Shown: positions 38,022 to 53,000 of the stretch, one piece after another | Layout of the letters: each line of letters begins with the position of its first letter | Numbering within the stretch: position 1 is the stretch's first letter | Origin: Serilophus lunatus | Lineage: Eukaryota > Chordata > Aves > Passeriformes > Eurylaimidae | Assembly (NCBI GenBank): GCA_013399895.1 | Contig: VXBA01001878.1 | Coordinates: 294,139 to 358,138 of the forward strand | DNA: 64,000 bases | Direction of reading: 5' to 3' | Program-made: the position numbers and the translations under genes | The notes under the pieces: model-generated | The model's database searches: none | Told to the model about the DNA's origin: nothing | The model's input: the letters and a program-made list of their open reading frames with translations, nothing else

Positions 38022-38478
38022 AATCATCTCTTTTCATTGCTTTGTTTGCATTACTTAAATGATATCAATTCCGTCTTCCCTGTCCTGGTATTTTCAGTGT
38101 TCCTATTTATTTTACCATGTTCACTGTGACACTAGCCAGAGACTAAACAAGATGAGTTTCTCCATTAAAGAAACAATAAAAAAATTGGTAATGACTTCCA
38201 CAATTTTCCCACAAATGACCTGCAATGATTAAGAGCTGGCTTGGAGATCTTAGGGAAAATAATAAAACTCAACTCAAAGTACAGAAAGCTATATAAATCT
38301 CATTAGTACATGATTTAAGAAGTCACAATTTGTCATTTCATTTCACAGTCAAAAAAGACTTCATCTCCTGGAGTTAAGACTAACACAAAAATCATTAATA
38401 TTTTCAACTGTAAATTCCTGAGACCTGCGTACCAATGGCAAAATGTCTTGCTTTTCCACAGTTTTCTTCAAGAAATTG

Positions 38479-38528
38479 CTTTAATACAGTTTTACTGTAT
38501 TAAAGTCTGAACATCATTTGTTCAGACT
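38479..38528. repeat. Two overlapping perfect inverted repeats
   Basis: First hairpin: ctttaatacagt (38479-38490), loop ttt, actgtattaaag (38494-38505), a perfect 12-bp stem. Second hairpin: agtctgaac (38504-38512), 7-base loop, gttcagact (38520-38528), a perfect 9-bp stem. They share two bases, so only one can form fully at a time. No transposon, U-run or coding context explains them. Confidence 0.85.
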
Positions 38529-40309
38529 GTGTCCCAACTCACCCTGCAAACAGACAACAAAAACTAATTATTTTCAACCTCAGCCTCTACCCAACTATAT
38601 CTTTTGAAAGTAGACACTAAATTGGTGGAAAATTACATCTTACATTGGATTTCATGCTTATCAAAATTTTTTCCTATCTTTCTTTCTATCTATTTGATTA
38701 AATCATTTCACATCTTTCAGAAGTCATAAGTTACAAAGAAAAACGAAATTCACCATAGAAAGATTTAATGTGTATAAAGAATATCATCATTACAGTTATG
38801 GACTTAGTCAATTGAGCAGTCAAGCTAAAGAGCACACAGTAATCCAACTTATTCCTGAGCACAAGCTGAGTTTCAACAGACAAAATCTTCTCTCTTCCAA
38901 CACTTATAAACTGGATGATAAAGCTATTTACAATATCTTTATATTTGCATTGGTTTATTATTTTAATTATTGTAGCATTAAGGTTTTAGTGAAACCAAGT
39001 GCTGGACAGCCAAAAAGTAAGGAAAGGCTCCTGATTTTATTAAGTCTTGCAAAAATTTCTGATCAGCTGTAATAAATACAGCTTATTTGGATTCCATTTC
39101 ATTTTATTTTTACCACCTTAAAAAAGCTGTATTAGGGCAGCTTACATTCTAAAAAGAAGGTAAACATAAAGAAGCCCCAGAGGAAAATGCAATAGGTTCC
39201 TTAATTTAATGCAAAACAATGAGGTGATGCAGCTTGCTTTTAGTGTCTCCTGCTACTTTTATAGTTTGCTTTTAACACTCTCACATTTAAATGGTCAAAG
39301 ACATTCCCCCACAGGACACACACACTGACATGACAGTGATTTACATCCTTTTGTAAAGAGACTATGTGTGCCCTTGATATCATATAAGTTTCAGGCAGTG
39401 TAACTGCCCAATAATCATCTTGACCAGAACAGTGATATCTATTTGCATGTATTTATAGACTGTTAAATTCCCTACTATAATTTAAAGTAAACTACTGTTC
39501 TTCAGACTACTTCAAACAGACCACAGAAACCACAGGCATGAAAATCATCATTCACTAAGAAAAGGACACACATAAGTATATTTATAAATACATTAATATG
39601 GCATATTCTTCTTCCACCAAAGATAACAGTAAAAGTTTTTTACGTGAACTGTTGAACATTGGGAAGAAAGATTGCAGCTTTCTCAAGAAAATTGACACAA
39701 TTTTTTCATGGCAATGAAAAAAGGTGAATCCAGGATGGATGCATTTTTATTTCTGCATTATTCAGATAAAATAGTTGGTAGAAAATATATTATTTATGTG
39801 AAAGAGATTAAAATGAACTGTTTTCCTGAGTCTTTCTAGTGACTCCTAACAATGACTAGTTTGATTTGACAGCTTGTCGGTTCTTAGGTAAAGCTGGATG
39901 ACAGTCATCCACAAAAGCATTTGATTAGTTTCTCATTACCTGTGTCTATGCTCAGCAGATATTTTAAAAGTACTTTGCCTCAGTACTCAGTGAAATTTCT
40001 CAGCATATAATGTGAAGCGTGCAACTCCGTTCTTCAAGTTACTCCCAAATTTCTTTCATCACTGAAATAAGCGTAGATCATCTATAAAGTACAATATTTG
40101 GGTTGACTTTAAAATACTGGGAACTGTGGGAATATCTGGAAAAGTAAGTTGCAATAAACAAATATTAGGTAGCAGAGTTGAATACAGGGAGCTGAGAAAA
40201 TAGCAGTAAACCAGTATGTTATAAGCTGCCCTCAAAGGTGAGGCTAAGTCAGGGTTTTGTTAATAGAACCCTTGAGGCAAATTAGAGTAAAACACTGAAT
40301 AACCAGGGT

Positions 40310-40327
40310 TTATATATATATATATAA
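40310..40327. repeat. (TA)n microsatellite
   Basis: About nine TA units directly next to the left end of the LTR-like element. Confidence 0.9.
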
Positions 40328-41033
40328 TGTTTGGTTTCGTTCAATTTGGTTGCAATGGAAAGGAAGTGTGTGGCTGGTTTGGTTATTATCTGCAGAAATA
40401 TAGCAATATAAAATCATAAAAATATCACTTAAGAAAATATATGAGGAAATGAAAGAAACTGAAAGCAAGGGTAAAAGTGAATAGTAGAGAGGTAATACAT
40501 TGCCACCCTCGTGGATCCAGTGACAAGGCTTCATTGTTGCAATTTCGATGTCCATTGGTGGAAGTGATGGTTGCAGTCTTGATCCATTGGGGGTGGGGAA
40601 AGCCTCCCGAAACACAAAGCTCAATAGGTTAATAAACATTCAGGTTTACTTGAGGACAGCCAGGTAGCTCCCCTAGAGGGGAACCTTTACACTGTCTGTT
40701 GCAACACTGTGGATCACGCACAATCTTCTGGTGAACAAAACCAAAAATATGTCTAGGGGCACTTCGGGAAACTGATGGTTCATGATACCTTCTAAGACGT
40801 GCCTCTTATGCCAGCCAGTGTAGTTGAACCAGTTATTCCCCATCAGAAGCGATGAACAGCTTCAGGCCCTACGAGTGAATGTCCTCATACTTCCCCAGGG
40901 GTCGTTCTCACACCTGACCCAGTTGTGTAAGGGAGAACATTGGCATGATAAAAAGCTTTATCCCATCCAGCAGGATTTGCTTCTTATCGGTGTCTTTCCT
41001 TATGTGGCTCAAAACCCAGCTTCTCGCTAAACA
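40328..41033 (-). mobile_element. Probable avian ERVL-type LTR (solo)
   Basis: A 706-bp stretch of higher GC whose minus strand starts TGTTTAGCGAG and ends ACCAAACA, giving TGTTT/AAACA terminal inverted repeats typical of LTRs. On the minus strand it contains 'gatccacagtgttgcaacag', then 'tttcgggaggctttcccc', 'ggatcaagactgcaacc' and 'ggatccacgagggtggcaat'. I recognise that order as part of a common bird ERVL-family LTR. No internal gag-pol sequence flanks it on either side, so a solo LTR is likely. The five bases on each side (tataa and aagac) do not match, so either the ends are slightly misplaced or the duplication has decayed. Open frames across it are incidental. Confidence 0.6.
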
Positions 41034-44000
41034 AAGACTGGAATGTCACGACTGTCCTCTGGTTCTCATGCCCTCTGCACTTGATCACACCTTGCACATG
41101 GTCACAAAAACATTCACTGCTTTTGCAAATGGCCAACTGTTTCAGCCATTATATACTAACATTTCATACTCTAAAACAGTATTTTCAAAAGATTCTTATG
41201 TGCATTACTCATATATCAGTCCCATTGGACTGTGACTATCCGGAATTCATAGCATATCTTTTGACATTTTGTATCCTGAAATGGAAGGCTATTACCATTG
41301 TGATAATGAAAACATTGCAGCGTGTCACCTGGTAAAAGTATGTTTGCAAAAAGAAACATTAAGTAGTCAGTAGTAATAGCTCCAGTAGACAGAATAAGCA
41401 TTGATTCACCTATTGAATTAGAAAAGACAGCATGATTTTTGGAGTAAGCTTTTGCAAACCATTATTACCGTTATACAGTAACATACCCCACAAAGCCCTG
41501 AACACACTTGTTTCATGATGGAAACTGTGTTTCATGATGGACAGTTGATTGTTCATTTCTTCTCACTTATGGAAAGTCAAATTGAAAGCATTTAATTTGA
41601 GATAATACAGCTTTTCATTGTAGATTTTTTTTTTTTCAAATTCCATCTCATTAAAATTTTTTGCAGGGGAACAAGTCAATATAGGAAGTCTGGTAGTGTG
41701 TTACTAAGCACAGTCCACTGCCTGTCAGGATATCTCTTAAGAAGGAATTAAGTTACTTTGCTGTTTTTTGATGTACTGCATTATGTGGTGATATTATTTT
41801 GGCTAGAAAAGTTAGTGTACTCACCTGTATCTCCTAAATAATACAAGTTTTAATCTGAATGACACCTCAGTTCTAAATGAGTTCATTTAGGTTAGGCAAA
41901 GATACTGTTATGATAGAGCCACCTTATTTTCATCCCAATAAAATTAATATTTAAGATCTTTCTTATTGGCACTAATAATAAACAAAAGATATGAAGTTTC
42001 ATACTAACGGGAATATAAACAGCACAGATGCATATTTTACTGCTACCTTTATATCTCCTTGTAAAAATATATATGTTGTACAACAATGTTGGACAAATGT
42101 ACTGCTAGGGGATTACAATGGGTTACTACTAGAGATCTTAACTTAAAATAAAAACCAAATCAAATCAAATCACTAGAAGTTTTAATGAAATCGCAGATTA
42201 TCTTTTAGCAATTGCAAATTTTCTAAACAAAGGTAATCCAAGTGCAGAAGCCACAAGGGTTGGAACTTTCTCTTGGGACCTCGGCATGGATCATGCAATG
42301 TCACCCTCAGACTCCCCTCAGTTTTCCTTTTTCACTGATTCTTGACCTGTCACAACCACCTGGCTGCGCAGAAGCATCTCTTGAGTCAGATCCAGGCACA
42401 AGAGAATGCAACCACACTGTTCTAAGTCACTACCTAGCGTCTAAATAATGCCCTAAAGCACTTAACTGTGCTTGACATTTTTACCGAGCAACTTTTTTGT
42501 TGTTGTCGAAACAGTCAGAAAATGTCATGATCGGTATATTCAGTTTGATATACAGAAAAAATGGATTACCATCAATCTCAGGGAAAAGAGATTTAAGCTC
42601 ATGATATGCAACTTCTGTTCTAATTTTAACACAAGTTTTACTTGAGATATTCTATATTTAGCTTAATTTTTTTAAAAAGAAATCTTGACAAGCAATTCTC
42701 TTAAAATATATGTGACAAATATGAGTAGATTGTCTGTGATACCACTTAAGTCCAGTGTATTCTTGGCTCAGTGTGAGGATACATTGACTGTGAAATATAA
42801 AATAGCTGCAGAAGGAAAGAAATATGTATTTTCCAGTCCCTTGCTGTCACTTTGTCATTGCCTACAGTGAAGCTGCATAAAAGATATAGCTAAAAGATCT
42901 AATTCTTTAATGATTTCTTAATGAAATAGCTCTCACATTTTTTTTTGAGGAGAAAGGCAGCCGCCTCTACATCTGGGTAATTTCCCTTCACCCTAGTCCC
43001 CATTTAACTAATTAAATGTTCTTTAGAATTTGAAATCACTGAGTATAACAAAGCTCCTGAGAATCATAAGCAAAGTCAGGAGGACATCTCAAACATGGGA
43101 ATGGTTAGTATAGGACAGTCTGGGGAGTACATGATGCTTTCAGTATCATTTTGTACTGTACTTTAGGGCTTTAATAGCCCTTCCAGCAATGTTGCACCAA
43201 CTGCTAATCAATACCAATTATTTTTCTCACCATAGAAACGAGGTTTAGTTAACCCCTTGAGTGCCTTATCCTGAAATAAATAGAGGATGTATTTTTTTAC
43301 ACGAATGAAGAAAACATACACTACAATGAAATTAGTCCTGTAACAAAAGTGCTTCTACATCCAAATATTGGACCAACATGTAATCATTCAAAAAATTACT
43401 CTGGCCCATCAGCTTAAGGCCACATTTCCAAATCATTAATTTAAACAAACAAAGCACACATTGTGTGCTGCTATCATACTAATACAATGAACAAAGTGAA
43501 AAAGGTTCATATCCTTGGTGTCTTGCTGTTTTAGTCAAAAGGGACTTTGCAATGAAATTTTTGTTGAATAAGCAAAAATCCCTAATTAAACTAATTCAAA
43601 AATCTGTTGTTGGGGTTTTTTTTGTTTGTTTGTTTTCAATTCATTCAGCTCAAATATGAGTTAGATACAGGAACAACTATTTTACTGACAAGTTTTGTTA
43701 TTAAAAACATTATAATTTTGCATGCAAGTCTTCATTATACATCTACATATTTTATGAGAACAGCCTAAATAGAAGAATTAATAATAAAACCTCTACTATT
43801 GAGGTAAGTAGGTGCTTATTTGGCTTTGTTTTTTGTTTAGATTGTTTGTTTGTTTTTTTAATTCAGCTGGACATAGGTTTTTAGGCCAAACAACCAAGTA
43901 GATCAATCAAGATTTATTTTTTTTTTTTCTGTAACTAGGCAGGCAGATAGTAGAATTGGTGAACGATCTAAATATATTAAAGGTCTTATATATTAGTGTT

Positions 44001-47000
44001 CAAGTTATTTCTAATAATTAATATAAAGGTAACATAAAACTAAGAGTATTGGAAAAAAAAGGTATTAGAGAAACGCTTATTTGGTAGCCTCATGGCTGCT
44101 ACACATTCCACCATCCTTGTGGCAATGGAAATCTAGATTGTCCTGAATTAAATGTAAATTTCTGCTAAGATTCAATAACGTTTTGTTTGTCTGTCTATCT
44201 ATCTGTAAGTATGCATGAAATGATTAATTCTTCAAGTCCTGCAAAATTCTATATACATTTATTCAGTACAATAAATCATCAAATGGGATTAAATTAGAAC
44301 ATAAAATAGTTTAATTTGATAGAAGAGAAAAGTAATGAGTCTAAGACCAAGAGAGAGAAGTTACTCCTACAGAAGTTCACAAGGATGACAATTCTAATAG
44401 GATTGATAGATTAATAAAAAACAGCCAATAATTTTGAATACTCTTCTGCAATGGATTTATCAATATATATAATTTGCTTTACATTGTTTTGTTTAAGCTA
44501 CCTAAAGTAATATATCATTTAAGTGGTAATTTTAGAAGCTGTCTATAATCATACAGGATTATGTAATTGCTCAGAATACAGTGCAATATTCATACACTCT
44601 CAGCTACCATATGGAGCTATCTGAAACAGTTTTTTCAAGCCAATTTAACGTAAAGCAGAGGAACAGAGGTTCTAATAAGTCATTGCCCCCTGGAGCTGCC
44701 ACTGTTCTCTGCATAAGGTTGAAATACTGTTTCCTTCAATGTTATTTTTTGGCTTTCATAACAAATGGGCTCATATTATTACTATTGTTTGTTATTTCCA
44801 TATTGGGGGTTATAAGCTGTTGCAAGTAAGTATATTTCAAAACTGTGTTAAACTTTGTTCCAGGAATTCTAGAAAACTTTTCCTAAGGAATCTGATTTTT
44901 TAATTTTTATTTTATGGTAGAAGGAATCTACAGCATCTTGACAGAAATGCTTTGCAAAAAAAAAAAATAAAAAAATTTAGGACCGATGACAAGTAGAGAT
45001 GAATCTTACTGGATGTAAAACTGTTTAGGCATTTTTTTTCTTTAATGTGTTAATTTCTCCACTGCTCTTTCTGTGTAGTACTATATAGAAGTAGTATGCA
45101 GAAGGAAGAAAGAAAATACTTGGAATATTTATAGCTTTTTGAAACACAGAAAATAATAATGCTGACTGAGGATAGAACGTCCTTTCATTAGTTGACCAAT
45201 TCATTTCAACCAGATGCAGTAACATAAAAGATAATGTCTTAAAAGAAAAAAGCAAAAAAAGCTCAACCATACTGCATAACACCATTTTTCTTTCCTTTTA
45301 TCACTATATATCTCTGTTGCTTTACTAAAATAGTCTTAATTCTGATGCCATACCAAAAAAAAAAAAAAGATTAAAATATAATGTAATGTATTCCTGTATT
45401 TGCGAATACAAAACTACTTACAGCTATCAACAAATATAATCATTTTCTCTATAAATTCTTAGTGGACTCGAATAGTAAGACAGTCAGACTCACTGGAGGG
45501 AAAAGGAAACATGAGGTTTCCTCTTGTACACTTTTCCTGTGTTTAAGTTGATGTGATGACTAACAATGGTAACTTCTTCCACCATGACATGCAGTTAAAT
45601 TATTAGACTGACACTACTATTGCTGAACTGAAATATCAATATTTCCCTTTTTCACTACTGATATCAAAATCCTGGTGGATATTTATATAGGAATATATAT
45701 ATAGGAATTTTATGGCTACCCGATTAATTTAATTGTTTAAAAGAGTATTGAGTAGTGCTGAGTAGAGAGGGAGGAAGGAAAGCAACAATTACTTCTTCAA
45801 AGAAAACTTGAAGCTGAGGGATAATAGATACAAATTACAGGCAACTCAGTGAAAGCCCCTTGCACTGTTCAGCATATCATTACACATCTATCTGTACTAG
45901 AAACTCAGATGCTCAGAAGGAAAAAAAGCCACACCAAAACATAAAAATCTGGTAGAACATTACACTAGGAAAATGAGTATTTGGAATCTGCAGATAACTC
46001 TTGAAAATATTTTACACAAGATTTAAAAGCTCAAATCTTTTTTGTCTGAAGACCAAACAAAACAAAATATTGAAGGACCTTTTCCTCTGGAATAAAATTA
46101 GGTCTTTTTTAGGTGATGTTCTGAATTAAGCTCCCAACAATATTCTGAATATCTTTTCTAAATTTAAATTGCTACAATGGTTTGGTGGCATAACAGAGGG
46201 AATAGGAGAAAATTCCAATGAGACAAAAAGCTTCCATCTGGATTTCATTAAAGAGTCATTTTTTTATAATTTACTCTATCATTTTAAATGATGAAAGTCA
46301 TTAGATGTATTATTACATAATTATAAAACTCAGAGATTATATAAAAAATGTGGTTTTACTCAAGCATTTATTCTCTTGTTGCATGGGCTAATAGTTCCTA
46401 AGTTAATTATCTGATCAACAAAAATAACAAAAAGCTATTCACTAATGGTGTTCTGCCTTGGATCTGTCAGAAATTTCTCACTGCTTGAATCAACCATTGA
46501 TCTATCCACTCACCAAGAAATATATGGTATGTGTTGAAAGATAATCATATTTCTTTTAAAAGAGTTATGAAAAACAGATTTTGAGCAAGCATTTAAAATT
46601 ACAATAATGACCCAAATTTGAGAATATTTATTAGAACTTCAAAGTCACAGTTCTATTCTGATAAAAAAAGGCCACAGGTAGGAAGTTTTTCGTTTGTTTT
46701 TTGTTTCAATTGTGACCAAATGAAAAATTAAGGAACTGCATCTTGTATCTTTAGCCAAAACGCTGTTCTATTACATCAAATTTCATAGAGAAATAAAAGA
46801 ATTTAAAATAATCTGTACTGTGTTTGGTCCTTATGCTAGATCATCACCTCCATATGGCAAGCTACTTGCAACTGAATTGCTCAACCGCCTTCCCACCTTC
46901 CATTCCCGAAGCTTGGATGCCACAAACCTGTAGTCTCTTCAGACAGTATTCTTTGCAAAGCAATAATAACTGCCTCAATTTTATATTTGCAAACCTCTAT

Positions 47001-50000
47001 GCACTCTAGCTTTGTCTCAATTTTCAAGGCTTGCACAGCGATGCCCAGTATTGAACCACCTTTTTTTTCTTCCTTGCGTGATTCTCTCATTCTTGCTTTT
47101 TTTTGTTTTACAGAGCACCAATATTGATATACAGAGGCTAATCAGGGAGCACAGTGGGTCTAGCACTTACACTGGGCCCATAAGTATAAGCAGTGAGTGT
47201 AATACTGGAAAGATGCATCTAGCTCTGGAATCCTTGTTTCCACTATGATGCTAAAAAAACATGGAAAGAAATGAAGAGGGAAAAAGAAGGGGGGAAAAAA
47301 GTGCTAAGTTTTAAAGGAATGAAACAACGATTTAAAGCTTCTCTTAAAATGAGAGACACAGGAAAAGTTCTTGTGAGAAGATTACATGGCTACAATATTC
47401 ATGTTCAGGGAAGACTTCTGAAAGAATTTAGGGTGTACTTAAGTTATGGGCTGGCAGCAGAGATGATACTGTTGAAATTTATGAATGTTATATATTGCAG
47501 CAATTATAGAAGCAGAAGTTTATTGTAGTGGTGCAAATCAACAGGTGTCTCTCTCTCTCTCTACCACAGTTAAATATTATCATAGAGGTTACCTATGGAA
47601 ATACCAATTTCTAAAAAACAATATCTTTGCAGTCTAATGTAAAAAGAATTCATAATTTCACTGAAGTACATAGGAAGGAATATTTGTATTCCAGTAAAGG
47701 ATAGGGAATAAAAAAAAAAGGCTGATAGTGAGGAGTGAATTGAGCACTTAACACTTGTTTCGGTTTACAGGTCGATTTTAATTTTGTGTTAGGGATTACA
47801 GAGAAATTTGTCAATAAGACAATGGTACAGAAAACACCTGAAGGCAGTAGAAAAGCAACTCTCATTATCTAAAGGAAAAGTTCCCATGTAAATTATAAAA
47901 TTGAAAGCAAAATAAACTTACATGTTGTTCAAACAGACTATATAGATTTTAATACTCTCAGAGGCATCAAATCTCTGGCTGGTTCAGAATTCCAGATGTC
48001 TTATGGAAAAGACAATTCTGGGTTAACAGAACAGCTACATAAGATCATTCATTCAGTTGCAAAAGCACAAGTCTTTCCTCAAAGAAAAAGCCCTAAAAGC
48101 AATGCCAACAGAAGCACTTGGAATTAATATAACTTTGTGTATTACTCTAAAATCATCTTCAACAAAGCAGCTCTCATTAGACATTTCCATTCTATAAACA
48201 CCGACTAGGATAGTTTCTTGGCAGTTCTGTATCTCTGTGGCTGTTCTGCACCCTCTGGGTTGTGAGGAGGACCACTTCTGAGCAACAACTGAAACCTCTC
48301 ACCACCACTAAGCATGCTGTCACTCACATAATTTTGTTTGCCCCTCAGCAAGAGGACTGGAGTAGTAATGGTCTCTTCTAAGTCTCTGTGAGTAATTGTT
48401 CCCAAACAAATTAACTGCAGTGCACATTACCAGATTTCTTAAACAAAGTAGGCATTCAATATCTATCACTGCCCCAAGACAGGAATTATATAGAAAGTAA
48501 AAAAATGGGATTAAATCAGGGGTTATTAATATTTATTTTACCAATCACGCATACAACTTTTGCGGTTTTTTGCCATATCTCAAGAACATAAAGATCTAAA
48601 CTACTATTCGAACACTTAAATAGAACACTTTAAATAAAGTGACTTAATCAAAATGCATTTGTTTTGTAACTTAGAGAGAAGACAGCAGGAGGAATGATCT
48701 GAAAATATAAAGTGTGATATAAACTTCAGAAAGAGACTGGTTTTTAAGGGGTGATAGTACAGGAGATCCCTAGCAGGCCAATGCTAAAATCTGAGAAGAA
48801 AAGCATTCAGAGGATGATGGAAGCAGAAACAGTAAGTGATTTATAGAGCACTGGTCATACAAGAAAATTCTGATAGCTAACTAGTCAAAAATAGAGAATT
48901 TTACAAGAACATAATCCAATGAAATACAACATAAGCTTTCAAGCATGTTTTCTGAAACCATATTTAAATCCAAAATTCCATTGAAATACATACTTCTTAT
49001 GAGTTTTTGCTGTAAAAAAAGTCATACAACTTTTAAAGTAAATATCCACACAGTGATTACATGGTTATTTGAATAGTGATATTTATTCCCTCTCTGAAAA
49101 CATTGAGAATTGTAGATTAAACTCTGTTTAAGTAACATTTTCTTCATGGATTCTGAAAATTTCCTTTGTATCACATCCCAAAAATAATATGCATTTCCAT
49201 GAAGTATGGTTCTATTCAATGTAATACCAGATTTTGAAATTTATTAGAATTAACATTGTATTGGAAATCATGGTTAAGACCTAGTCAGTTTGCTTAAAAA
49301 GACTATAACAACAAACAAACAATAAAGCTAATGACAATTGAGGGAGCAAACCTTAATTCCAAATTTTTTCTCCAAATACCCCTACTGTAGTTTTTTCTTC
49401 CCAATCAAAAAAAACCAAGGAAAGTGGAAGTAGGGAACTTAGAGAAAATGTACAGGAGATAAGCATAAACAGAATATGAGGTAAAGTAGATTTTATTAAA
49501 GTGAATTTAGGATTTATGTCTGAAGATTTAGTGTCATGCACTTCCTAGCAAGTTTCATAGCTTCCATGCAACCAAAGTACATGTTTTGATATGCTGCAGG
49601 AATAAAGCTATTACCAAGGCAACCAAAAACAACACGGTGTTTACTATACTTTGTCTATTAAACTTAAGCATTGGTTTAAAAAAAAAAAATCACATTTACC
49701 AACCCATTATGAGATCTGTATTTTAAAAAGGATATTTTCCTTCCTGTTCTCTTAACTGTTCAAATAATTCTGGCTTCAGTGCACACATAATTATATTTGT
49801 ATAAATGAAAACTATTGAGTTGTATGAACAGGGAAAAATGCAACAACTTTTATACAATATAAGATTTTTAAAAAGTAGGTGTTTATATCCATAAATAGAA
49901 AGCTTTTTCATGCAAGCAAAGAACACAGTAATATCTAATTGAACTGAATTTCTTGCAAAATTCTCTTAATTAATCAAAAGACACTGAAAAAAGCCTTTGG

Positions 50001-53000
50001 TCCTGGTTTTAATGTTTTTACTTACATAAAACTGATCTAGTCCATAAATAAAAGCCATTGTTTCAAATACACCATTCTCCACAAAATACTTTGGCCTTCA
50101 TATAGATTTATTCCATTAGAAAGTAGCACGGATGCTTGTAATATCTTGCTATTTAATGAATGCTTTAGTTGATTATATATTACTACTGTTTAATATAAGT
50201 GACACCATGTTTGTAATTGTCCCCTACTAATTTCAGTACCACAGTAATTTGGAGGGCAGTAAAACCCGTGAAACTTTCAGGTAAAACTGCTGGTGGAAAT
50301 GAAAACCACAAAAACTTGAGCAATTATTAATTTGAGTTTATGGGCCTAGAAGATGATGGTTTCCTTTTTGTCAATGAAAGCTGGTCAAAATAGAGTTGGA
50401 TATGCCTGATACAATTCCTTTACTCCCTGTCTACTTGCTCTGACAGATATTGAGCATATTCTGCTAACCAGCCATTTGCCATCTGAAGCTGTAGCTTGTC
50501 AAGCTGCCTGAAGACAAGTGCTCATGAGTCAATCTCAGCAAAGGCAATGACACAATTGTAATTTTAATGACATACATTCTTGATTTTTTAAATGTGTGAC
50601 TGATGCTTGTCATTGGTATTCAAGTTAGGCAGTGGGTAATAGCAGGAATTTTCCTCCTATCGGAAACTCCTGGATGCTGGGATTAAAGAGCTACACATGC
50701 CACACTGGAGGTGAGGATGAACTGAGAAAGCATGAACATTTTCCATGCTGTCTGCTGAATTGCTAAAAATATGTTAATAGAAGATGTGTTACCTTAACTG
50801 ATCTCCTTTACTTTGTGAGGGAAATTGCGCTGCTACTGATAATTCATACTAATGTTAAACCATCATAAAACTGTTTTTAAAAAATCAATTACAATCTGTA
50901 CAAGTGCTTTGGTGTGACAAAAATTATCTGTAGAGAGTTCCCAGCCTGCCTGGGAAGATATTTCCAAACACTGTTAAAGAAAGATAAACAGCAAGTATGT
51001 AAAAAATGTGCCATTGCTTTTTAAATTTTTTAGTGGTAATCAAAATTAAAGTTCCAGTCCTTTTAGGATTCTTCTGGCAGATAGCTGACCTGATATACAT
51101 AAGTATAGTCCCAGTGCCCAGTGGTCACTATATAAAAAACTACCAATGGGATGATCCCTTTTACCAGGCATTCTGTATGGTTGAAAACACCATAAAACTG
51201 AGAAGTAATCTGTTTTGTTTTGGAACCGTAATTACATATTGACTAGTTAAACTCTGAGACCTAAATCTAGGGGATTTGGGTTATTATGTGAGCATTCTCA
51301 TGGGGCAAACCTAAAGGGACATCAGTTATTCTGCCACAACCTAACTACTTTTCAATTTTACCATCTTGAGTGGCATTAAATACTCGGAGAAAAGGAGCTA
51401 TTGAAATAAAAAATGCAAGGCAAGTGTAGCCTGGTTGTCAAAAAGAGTTTTCACATATAATTAAAATAAAATTAGCTAAGCTTTATTAGGAAAATATTCA
51501 GTGAAAAACATCTTTATTACTACAAAATATCTTGTCTTGCTTAGTTTTTTCCCCCTCTTAAATAGCTTTGATTATATTTCTGGATCCTTACTGAAAACCT
51601 CAGAGAAAGATCTGAACAATTAGTACTGTAAAATTATTAGTCAGAGTGTTTTCCAGTCATTCACTATTTGATAGAGTTTATGAATAACATATAGTGAAGA
51701 AAGGAGTCATTGAAAAATTTATTTTTTTAATAAGCTCCTAAGATGGCAAAATTGGAAAGTATTTTACATGTAAAAACATATTGCATATGTTCAGGAATAA
51801 CTAAATTATTCCATCTTGAGATTCTGCAAACCCACTACTTATGAGCCAATTTTTAGTTTTAAAATTATGCATATTCCCCATGTCACCCATATTTTTGATT
51901 TAATTTCAAGAATATGCCTATAGAGAAGTAATAAACGTCATCTACATTACACCTATCATCTACATGATTTCAAAAAATATTTCTACCAATATTTTGACTT
52001 AAATTTTTAAGTAAAAAGTAAAAAAAAATCAAATATAAGAGATTCAACAAAAGAAAACAGAAAAATATACACTTACATAAGTACTCACAAAGTGCAACAA
52101 AAATCTTTAACTTTCTCAGAAAAACTTACTATTACATAAAGGATATGGGGAAGTACAGAAGCAACTTGTATTATGAATATCGTAAAAGTGTATCATTATG
52201 TATGCTTGCATCATTTGTTCTTCTGCAATATTGGATCTTCTGCAACTAAATCTCACTAAGAAGAAAGTACTGAAAGTACTGTTGAGATTAGTTTTACTGA
52301 TCTCATGTTAAATTTACTTTACAAGCATAAAAGAATATTGCCCATAGTATGAAAATTCAGTGCAGCTGGTTTTTCAAGGTTAAATTTAATTCTTGCTTGA
52401 AGGCTGGGGTTTGCCTATGTGAGAATATAACATTCCTGCACAGAAGTTTCACGGACTTGGGTTCCCCAGTCTCTATCAATGGAACACATGAGGTGCAGTG
52501 TGTCATAGCTCATGTCTGCATTTTGATTGCTTGTAGAACTCCATAGCAACCAAAATAGAAGCAGTCTGTTCTAGCAACAGGAGATTGCTTTCATATTTTA
52601 CTAAGATTGGGTGTTCCGCTTGAGTTGGATAGTAGTGGATGACTTACTGGTTTAAAAAAAAAAATAAATGTTTATAGAGTAAAAGTTTTGCGTCTTTATG
52701 AAATTAGATTTATGGAGTTCAGCAAACTTTGCTGATGCCCAGTAAGGTATCCAATTCACAGTCAATAAGCAAAACATTATATCAGTGCATATTAAATTAA
52801 TAAGATTTATGGATTAAATTTAAGCAAAAGATAAAGAGTGAGTATGAATATAAACCAGAGAAGGGGAACATTAAAAGAAATCCCAACTAACAACAAAACA
52901 AATCAGAAAACCCCAACAGAAAAACAAACGAAAGAGAAGCAAAATTACACAATTCTAATGTCATGGTATAATAAATCTGACCTTTCACAAAAAGAAACCA

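Larger units (their letters stand above)
36061..40309. other. Unique AT-rich DNA, no gene seen
   Basis: No exon or RNA gene recognised. It holds an A/C-rich simple tract at 37966-38021 and a pair of overlapping perfect hairpins at 38479-38528. A 100-codon frame at 38770-39072 (+) starts with ATG but has no recognisable domain and I do not call it a gene. Confidence 0.55.

Noticed and set aside
38770..39072. 100-codon ATG frame as a coding exon
   Set aside because: No domain, AT-driven composition and no convincing splice or promoter context.
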